Shown here in pieces: positions 1 through 4,595 of a stretch of 5,818 bases of DNA. Location: NCBI GenBank assembly GCA_004525155.1, contig SPDA01000153.1:1-5818 (forward strand), read 5' to 3'. The position numbers and the translations under genes are program-made. The notes under the pieces were generated by a model that did no database searches, was not told the origin of the DNA, and saw only the letters and a program-made list of their open reading frames with translations. Source of the stretch: Spirochaetales bacterium (GTDB lineage: Bacteria; Spirochaetota; Spirochaetia; SPDA01). Positions within the stretch are counted from its first letter, which is position 1, and every line of letters begins with the position of its first letter.

Positions 1-972
1 GAAGGATGACGCGGCAAGCCGTGAGTTAAAAACCGGCAGCAGTTTCGTAAAAAAAGCGGTAATGTCCATTATCATAAACAACCACTGTGTGTTGAGGTTT
101 GTCGTACTGCCTAATTCCCGGGCAATTTTTACGAGGGTTGATGACTGCGGCCAGCGAAGCTTAAGCTCCCCGGCGTACTCTTTCCCGAGAAACCACAATA
201 CTTCCATGGCGTCTTCATGGCTCGGGATTGAGTTTTCAAGGACAAACAGATTTCCCGGCGGGGATTCGAGGGCCTTTATGATATAGCCTTCCGGCGTTCC
301 CGATACCTTGTTTATCGCAAGTAATATGGACATTTTCGCGTCCCGTATCATATAGGTCCATTGGGACTTGCCGCGTTCGATATAGATGTCGAGCGGTTTT
401 ATCAGTTTTTCGTAATATTCCTCGAGTATCGGAATATCTTCTATTCCCGCCTTTTTAAGAACTAGTTTGCCTGAAGCCCCGAAGCCGGCTGAGCCAATAG
501 ACGAAAAGATTCTCCGCGGATGAAGGGTCTCGGTTACCATACCCTCCACGGCGTAGGAATAACCAAACTGGCGGTAGTAATACGGTATACCCCAAAGAAT
601 ACTCAGGTCGAATTGCCGCTCCTTCATGGACAGCGCGAGCCTGTTCATCTGAATCCCTGCAAGCCCCATCTTCCGGTGGCTCGGTTTGGTGAGTATCATT
701 TCCGGCATGGCGGATTCGAGGGACACGCCGCCGAAGTTTAACTTCCATGGCATGAAGCAGGTGGTGGATACGATTTCCCCAGTCTCCGGGTTTTCGATTA
801 TCTGAAAGTTATCGCCCTCGGTCCGGGGAAAATGCTTTAGCAGGCAGTTACTGGTAAGCCCTTCCATCCTGTTGTTTATTTCCGTACTGAAAGCGGTAAA
901 ACGTTCGATGTCTTTTTCGTCCCGGATGTACCGGAGGAGGAGGCCGTTATCGAGTTTCTGCTCGAAGGGCAC
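1..972 (-). CDS. GNAT-family N-acetyltransferase, Eis/COG4552-like, 3' end outside window
   Basis: Likely transfers an acetyl group from acetyl-CoA to an amine; the substrate is unknown and the location probably cytosolic. 324 codons are visible with no stop before the window edge. The first GNAT domain covers about residues 10-145. The acetyl-CoA loop reads R100-K-M-G103-L-A105, fitting R/Q-x-x-G-x-G/A. The block WGIPYYYRQFGY (127-138) is typical of Eis-like enzymes, and by eye Tyr133 aligns with the catalytic Tyr of mycobacterial Eis. A second GNAT-like half follows (about 150-300). The segment from about 301 (MDITAFFTKLLPVF) resembles the entry into the C-terminal SCP2-like domain, so roughly 80-100 residues should be missing. 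The start is GTG at 972-970, two bases after the oxidoreductase stop, with GGCGGA (986-981) eight bases upstream as a modest ribosome site; the next in-frame ATG is only codon 36 and would cut into the domain. It is translationally linked to the oxidoreductase as the fourth operon gene. The family call is fairly secure; the role in sugar metabolism is inferred from position only. Confidence 0.85.
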   Translation of the reverse strand, partial: MPFEQKLDNGLLLRYIRDEKDIERFTAFSTEINNRMEGLTSNCLLKHFPRTEGDNFQIIENPETGEIVSTTCFMPWKLNFGGVSLESAMPEMILTKPSHRKMGLAGIQMNRLALSMKERQFDLSILWGIPYYYRQFGYSYAVEGMVTETLHPRRIFSSIGSAGFGASGKLVLKKAGIEDIPILEEYYEKLIKPLDIYIERGKSQWTYMIRDAKMSILLAINKVSGTPEGYIIKALESPPGNLFVLENSIPSHEDAMEVLWFLGKEYAGELKLRWPQSSTLVKIARELGSTTNLNTQWLFMIMDITAFFTKLLPVFNSRLAASSF

Positions 973-974
973 GA

Positions 975-2015
975 CTACAATCCGCCGACTTGTACAACCT
1001 TCCCAGTCTCCGCGGATTTAAGTGCGGCAAAAACCGCGGCGCTGGTGTTATAAGCGCTATGGACGTCATTCATCGAAGGAACGCTGCCGGTCACCACATC
1101 GATAAAATGGTCCATGTGTTCCTTCCACGTTTCACTTAAGCCCCCCTGCACATTGTCCGGCACCCAGCTGTCCGGGAGCTTGACGTAATCATTTTCGTGT
1201 CCCGCCTGGTCAAAACGGGGAATGTCTTCGTACCAGATTTTATTGTTCTGTACCGTTCCTTTCGTACCGAACAATCGAAACCCGAAATTGAAGGGCAGGA
1301 TTGGTCCGACGCAGCACTGTACTTTTCCGATGACACCGTTTTCGAAACGGTACATGGCAACCGCCGTATCCTCGGTCTCCACCTGTTCTTTTCGAGGCAG
1401 GAAAATATCTTTGAAACAGCTTACTTCTTTTATCTCGCCGCACATGTCCCGGATAAGATCCACGTTGTGTCCGCTCCCCCCGTGGAACAGGCTGCCGGCG
1501 ATATCCTTCTTGCCGAGCCAGCTCCATATAGCGAGATTTCCGGGCACGTAATGGTTGTACTCCGATTCCACGATAAACGGTTTCCCCAGCTTTCCTTCCG
1601 TTAAAATATTTTTCACATAGCGGTACAGCGGGTTTAAGCGCCGGTGATATCCGATAAGATATTTTATTCCCGCTTTATCCACTTCTTCACGGATACGTTT
1701 ACAGTCTTTCAAGGTGATGGCCATGGGTTTTTCGCAATACACATGTTTATTGTATTTTGCCGCATCGATGGTCATTTTTGCGTGCATGGCGTTTGGGGAG
1801 GCTATGACCACCGCGTCTATGTCGGATTTGAGCAATTCCTTGTAATCCTTGTACACTTTGCATGAATGGTTCTCATTTTTTAAAAATGCCTGGACTCCGG
1901 CCTCGTTGGAGTCGGCAATGCAGTACAAGTCGGCTTTCGAGTTTTTCAGAATATTCCGGCCATGTTCGCTTCCTATCCAGCCGATTCCAATAAGACCGAT
2001 TTTCGCTTTTTTCAT
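975..2015 (-). CDS. Gfo/Idh/MocA-family NAD(P)-dependent oxidoreductase
   Basis: Cytosolic dehydrogenase expected to oxidise or reduce a hydroxyl/keto group on a sugar, sugar phosphate or cyclitol with NAD(P). It has 346 residues, a normal length for the family. The N-terminal Rossmann fold (about 1-125) opens with the dinucleotide motif G10-I-G12-W-I-G15, and D35 ends the second strand region (IADS). The family signature E95-K96-P97 is intact; K96 is the usual catalytic lysine. The C-terminal alpha/beta domain (about 126-340) holds G182-H183-N-V-D186, matching the conserved H-x-x-D. The Asp usually found four residues before this His is Gly (G179) by my alignment. The ATG at 2015 is preceded by TAAGGAGA, whose TAA is also the stop codon of the upstream regulator gene, leaving only 12 bases between the genes. 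It is third in the operon with a PLP aminotransferase, a pairing seen in amino-sugar pathways such as NtdA/NtdC (kanosamine). Family certain; substrate unknown. Confidence 0.95.
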   Translation of the reverse strand: MKKAKIGLIGIGWIGSEHGRNILKNSKADLYCIADSNEAGVQAFLKNENHSCKVYKDYKELLKSDIDAVVIASPNAMHAKMTIDAAKYNKHVYCEKPMAITLKDCKRIREEVDKAGIKYLIGYHRRLNPLYRYVKNILTEGKLGKPFIVESEYNHYVPGNLAIWSWLGKKDIAGSLFHGGSGHNVDLIRDMCGEIKEVSCFKDIFLPRKEQVETEDTAVAMYRFENGVIGKVQCCVGPILPFNFGFRLFGTKGTVQNNKIWYEDIPRFDQAGHENDYVKLPDSWVPDNVQGGLSETWKEHMDHFIDVVTGSVPSMNDVHSAYNTSAAVFAALKSAETGKVVQVGGL

Positions 2016-2027
2016 GTTATGTTCTCC

Positions 2028-3029
2028 TTATTTAATACGGGCGGTTGATTCCCGCACGATGAGGTTCGTTTCCACGGTTTCTATTCTTGGTTCATTCGTT
2101 CCGGATGGCTTAAGCAGAATATCTATTATTTTCCGAGCGGTTTCCGAACGGGAAAATCTGATAGTGGTCAATGCTACCTGGAGCACGGAACTCATATAGA
2201 GGTCGTCATACCCTGTCAAAGACAACTCCCCGGGTATATCCAATCTCATGGCCTTGGCTGCCTCGATAAAAGAAATAGCGAGCCAGTCATTGTAACAGAC
2301 AAGGGCGGTGGGTCTGTTTTTAAGGTTCTTGATTTTTTTAAGAATCGATTCGCACTGCTGTTCCTCGTGCGGGCCGATGGGAAAATGCGCGACCAGCTTG
2401 TTCTTGTCCTTTTTTAACGCCTCAAAAAGGTATGGATATTGAATATCGTATTTCTTCTGCATGGGACTGGCATACGCGATCCGTTCATGACCTAAACTTT
2501 TAAGATGGTTGTAGATCATTTCCATACCCGACTTGATATCCGAGACAACCATATTTACCTTGGCCGGCAAATTCCCTATATATACAGTCATTACCTTTTC
2601 CGAAACGGATTCGTTAAAAAGGGTATGATGTTTTACCAATCGATTAATACCCATGGATAAAAGCCTCGTGTCCTCCCTCCCCTGGGCAACAATCAGTCCC
2701 CCGTTAATTTCATGGAGGAGGAAATCCAGTTCGCGGATTAACTCCATATGAAAAGGATCCTGAAGGTCATCGATAAGGTATCCCACGATGAGCTTGCTTT
2801 CCGGCACTTTTCTGACGACCGATCCCTGAGAGGGCAGACATTCTATGATTCCGGCGCTTTCAAGTTCCTTTATGGCACGCTTGATGGACGGACGGCTCAC
2901 AGACAATGTTTCGGCTATAATCCGTTCACCCGGTATAAGTTCGCCGACTCTGTACACACCGCTGTGAATTTGGTTTTTAATAAACTCGACAACTGTCTCG
3001 TATTTAGGCACGAATGATTTTTCCGTCAT
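2028..3029 (-). CDS. Transcriptional regulator: GntR-type winged helix fused to LacI/GalR-type sensor domain
   Basis: Probable sugar-responsive repressor, 333 residues. Residues about 8-75 form a GntR-type winged helix: IPGERIIAETLSVSRPSIKR contains the recognition helix, followed by AIKELESAGII and the wing QGSVV. From about residue 79 (KLIVGYLIDDLQDPF) the protein reads as a LacI/GalR periplasmic-binding-like effector domain. This includes HLKSLGHERIAYAS (175-188), CYNDWLAISFIEAAK (245-259) and LTGYDDLYMS (271-280). This is the architecture of Bacillus AraR. The stretch between the first subdomain start and VVSDIKSG (161-168) looks about 20-25 residues shorter than in typical LacI-type domains. 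The ATG at 3029 is preceded by GGAAGGAAAGGT. The gene sits 40 bases after the aminotransferase and 12 before the oxidoreductase, so it is co-transcribed with its probable targets. The two identical boxes in the divergent promoter region are its likely operators, but that pairing is inferred. Confidence 0.93.
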   Translation of the reverse strand: MTEKSFVPKYETVVEFIKNQIHSGVYRVGELIPGERIIAETLSVSRPSIKRAIKELESAGIIECLPSQGSVVRKVPESKLIVGYLIDDLQDPFHMELIRELDFLLHEINGGLIVAQGREDTRLLSMGINRLVKHHTLFNESVSEKVMTVYIGNLPAKVNMVVSDIKSGMEMIYNHLKSLGHERIAYASPMQKKYDIQYPYLFEALKKDKNKLVAHFPIGPHEEQQCESILKKIKNLKNRPTALVCYNDWLAISFIEAAKAMRLDIPGELSLTGYDDLYMSSVLQVALTTIRFSRSETARKIIDILLKPSGTNEPRIETVETNLIVRESTARIK

Positions 3030-3069
3030 ACCTTTCCTTCCAGCATAGCGAGGAGATTTTCGTCAAGGT

Positions 3070-4302
3070 TTATTTTTCCATCCTTTTAATAGCTTCCCGA
3101 ATAAGCCCCGCCATTTCCTCGGCTGCCGGAATGGACAGGAATATAAGGTTAACCGTAATAAGCCGCGGCATGATGTCCTCGGTTACAGGCGTAAGCCCCC
3201 AGGTGTAACGGTAGTTGCTTTTGTTCGTATAGAGGGGGCAGCGTGTGGGGCAGTCGGGATGGGTCCGGTAGGCGGTGGACTCCCTGAATATGGGAAAGTC
3301 CTGGGCAGGGAAAAAGTTGAACCCGAAGCGGAGCCCTATACCGAGATCCTGTTCTATCTGCTTGAACTTCTCATAGGACAGCCCATGTTTGTCGCCGTCC
3401 CATGTACAGCTCCACCAGTACCCGCTCATACCCGCTTCTTTGGGGACTGCGCGGGGTTTAATCCACCCACAGCCTTCGATTGCTTTGTTAAGAATTTCAA
3501 GCGTTTTATTATAGGTTCCTTTTAGGATGGTATCGACCTTCTCGAGCTGCGCAAGGCCGACGGCTGCCGTTACCTCGTTCATCCGGTAATTAAGATACAC
3601 GAACCGGGGGGACTCGCCGGAGAACCACCAGGCGCCCCGCATTTTATCGAACAGTTCGTCGTTGTTGGTCACGGTCATACCGCCGTCGCCGGTGGAGAGC
3701 TGCTTGAACTCCTGGAAACTGAACACGCCCAGGTCCCCGAATCCGCCCACGTGTTTTCCTTTCCAGGTGGATCCGATGCAGTGGGCGCAGTCCTCGATAA
3801 GAAATATTTTCTTTTCTTTGCATATATCGCGAATTGTATCTATCTCAGCGCTTTGTCCCCACATGTGAGTCACGATTACCGCTTTAGTAAGCGGCGTGAT
3901 GTTCGCGAGCAGGGAATCGGGGTCCATGTTATACGTATCCCGCTTGATATCCGCGAATCTCGGCACCGCGTTGAAGAAGAGCGCGGCAAGCCCGCCGAAG
4001 TGGACGATGGGGTCACAGATTATTTCAAAGCCGGGCCCTGCGCCGGATACGCTCACCGCTTCCGCCAGGGCTGTCATAGCGCTGCTCTTTGCCATGGCCT
4101 TCTTAGTTCCGGTTTTTTTCGCGAAGGCCTCTTCGAAACGCCTGGTAAGGCTGTGCTCGCTTATGTAGTTACTCAAGGTTTCGCCGTTCATAACCTCCTG
4201 CAGGTACTTCATTTCCTCAGCGCCTAACTTTCGAAGTTCCCGGGCAGCAAATTCCGTATCGATAAGATGATGTTTCCTGTTGCCGATATCGTTTTTCTCC
4301 AT
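3070..4302 (-). CDS. DegT/DnrJ/EryC1/StrS-family PLP-dependent sugar aminotransferase
   Basis: Expected to exchange keto and amino groups on a sugar or cyclitol using pyridoxal phosphate and an amino donor such as glutamate or glutamine, in the cytosol. It has 410 residues, within the family range. The PLP lysine is K200 in SFQEFKQLSTGDGG (195-208). The cofactor-binding Asp is D171 in LIEDCAHCIGS (168-178), with H174 in the conserved AH. The family block NYRMNEVTAAVGLAQL (238-253) is intact. The SFQ-x-x-K wording resembles the cyclitol/AHBA-synthase-like branch (scyllo-inosose aminotransferases, RifK) more than the classical SFH-x-x-K nucleotide-sugar branch; this is a by-eye impression, and GDGG replaces the commoner GEGG. 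The ATG at 4302 has TAAGGAG 11 bases upstream (4320-4314), slightly long spacing. It is the first gene of the leftward operon, with its promoter and operator immediately upstream. Substrate and reaction direction cannot be determined from sequence. Confidence 0.94.
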   Translation of the reverse strand: MEKNDIGNRKHHLIDTEFAARELRKLGAEEMKYLQEVMNGETLSNYISEHSLTRRFEEAFAKKTGTKKAMAKSSAMTALAEAVSVSGAGPGFEIICDPIVHFGGLAALFFNAVPRFADIKRDTYNMDPDSLLANITPLTKAVIVTHMWGQSAEIDTIRDICKEKKIFLIEDCAHCIGSTWKGKHVGGFGDLGVFSFQEFKQLSTGDGGMTVTNNDELFDKMRGAWWFSGESPRFVYLNYRMNEVTAAVGLAQLEKVDTILKGTYNKTLEILNKAIEGCGWIKPRAVPKEAGMSGYWWSCTWDGDKHGLSYEKFKQIEQDLGIGLRFGFNFFPAQDFPIFRESTAYRTHPDCPTRCPLYTNKSNYRYTWGLTPVTEDIMPRLITVNLIFLSIPAAEEMAGLIREAIKRMEK

Positions 4303-4326
4303 AATATGGGTTTCTCCTTAATTATT

Positions 4327-4343
4327 ACCGGTATGTTACCGGT
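4327..4343. promoter_or_regulatory. Operator-like inverted repeat, left copy
   Basis: ACCGGTATGTTACCGGT is an inverted repeat with 7-base arms (ACCGGTA/TACCGGT) around TGT. The identity to the right copy extends to 20 bases (4324-4343, starting ATT). It covers the predicted start of the leftward transcript and lies four bases downstream of its -10 box, the usual place for a repressor site. The probable ligand is the regulator encoded in the same operon, but a LacI-family protein elsewhere in the genome is possible. Confidence 0.75.
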
Positions 4344-4347
4344 TTTT

Positions 4348-4376
4348 ATTCTAACACGACCCAAAAGGAATTGCAA
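4348..4376 (-). promoter_or_regulatory. Predicted sigma70-type promoter of the leftward operon
   Basis: Read on the minus strand, TTGCAA (4376-4371) as -35 is followed after exactly 17 bases by TAGAAT (4353-4348) as -10. That is four and five matches of six to consensus. Transcription would start near 4341, giving a leader of about 40 bases before the aminotransferase ATG. The predicted start lies inside the operator-like box at 4327-4343, so a bound repressor would block initiation. Confidence 0.7.
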
Positions 4377-4447
4377 GTTTTTTTTCTATTTTAATTAAGG
4401 AGTTTCAAGAACAAATGCTCTAGCAATAATTTTTCTATATTTTTTTC

Positions 4448-4476
4448 TTGCGTTTCAGACCATTTCATGTTATAAC
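4448..4476 (+). promoter_or_regulatory. Predicted sigma70-type promoter of the binding-protein gene
   Basis: TTGCGT (4448-4453) is followed after 17 bases by TATAAC (4471-4476). TG at 4468-4469, one base before the -10 box, adds an extended -10 element. Initiation would fall near 4483, at the left edge of the second operator-like box. This leaves a leader of roughly 110 bases before the ATG at 4596. Confidence 0.72.
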
Positions 4477-4483
4477 TTAAATT

Positions 4484-4500
4484 ACCGGTATGTTACCGGT
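4484..4500. promoter_or_regulatory. Operator-like inverted repeat, right copy
   Basis: This is the same 17-base inverted repeat as at 4327-4343, with 20 bases identical in all (4481-4500) and in the same orientation. It begins seven bases after the -10 box of the rightward promoter and covers the predicted transcription start, so it mirrors the left copy. The two copies are 157 bases apart start to start, close to 15 turns of B-DNA, which would place bound dimers on the same face. Confidence 0.75.
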
Positions 4501-4534
4501 GTTTCAAACCGAAATTGATGAAAATTAATACAGC

Positions 4535-4546
4535 AAAGGAGGTGAT
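4535..4546 (+). promoter_or_regulatory. Orphan perfect Shine-Dalgarno sequence in the leader
   Basis: AAAGGAGGTGAT is a full-length complement of the usual 16S rRNA 3' end, yet no ATG, GTG or TTG stands at usable distance downstream. The real start at 4596 has its own site, AGGAG at 4584-4588, seven bases before the ATG. This upstream site may be a ribosome standby site or belong to a leader structure. Its last bases can pair with 4560-4566. Confidence 0.6.
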
Positions 4547-4566
4547 AAAAACCAGCTGTATCATCT
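4540..4566 (+). other. Possible leader hairpin covering the orphan Shine-Dalgarno
   Basis: In RNA, AGGUGAU (4540-4546) can pair with AUCAUCU (4560-4566): seven pairs including one G-U, with a 13-base loop. A second AUCAUC copy at 4567-4572 offers an alternative partner. The structure is modest in strength and could be chance; it matters only because it would hide the perfect ribosome-binding sequence. Confidence 0.35.
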
Positions 4567-4595
4567 ATCATCAAAAAACTAATAGGAGAGGTAAT

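Larger units (their letters stand above)
4303..4595. promoter_or_regulatory. Divergent intergenic control region
   Basis: This 293-base non-coding stretch separates the two divergent units. It contains two outward-facing promoters, two identical operator-like boxes, a T/A-tract-rich centre (about 4378-4446) and a rightward leader of about 110 bases. I see no RNA gene, no convincing small ORF and no terminator in it. T-runs at 4378-4385, 4430-4434 and 4441-4446 could make the centre intrinsically bent, which would favour looping between the two boxes. Confidence 0.85.

Noticed and set aside
455..748. Minus-strand 97-codon ORF and plus-strand ORFs (62-286, 520-741) in the left part
   Set aside because: They are other-frame readings of the acetyltransferase, whose own frame is open from 972 to the window edge and gives clear GNAT motifs.
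1197..1604. 135-codon plus-strand ORF opposite the oxidoreductase
   Set aside because: It is antisense to a well-conserved gene, has no recognisable motif, and its composition is explained by the opposite frame.
3028..3048. Six-codon ORF ATGCTGGAAGGAAAGGTATGA overlapping the regulator start as a possible coupling leader
   Set aside because: No ribosome site precedes it, and a six-codon frame ending in ATGA can easily arise by chance.
3751..4227. 158-codon plus-strand ORF opposite the aminotransferase
   Set aside because: It lies wholly antisense to the PLP-binding core; no ribosome site or family resemblance was seen.
4383..4408. Alternative leftward promoter TTGAAA / TAGAAA
   Set aside because: The spacing is only 14 bases and the -10 is weaker; TTGCAA-17-TAGAAT nearer the gene fits better and coincides with the operator.
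4378..4446. T-rich stretches as rho-independent terminators
   Set aside because: No GC-rich stem precedes the T-runs, and they lie between divergent promoters where no transcript needs to end.
4542..4595. In-frame GTG at 4542 that would extend the binding protein by 18 residues
   Set aside because: The GTG lies inside the Shine-Dalgarno-like sequence itself, and the extension would place polar residues ahead of a complete signal peptide that starts at the ATG with its own ribosome site.
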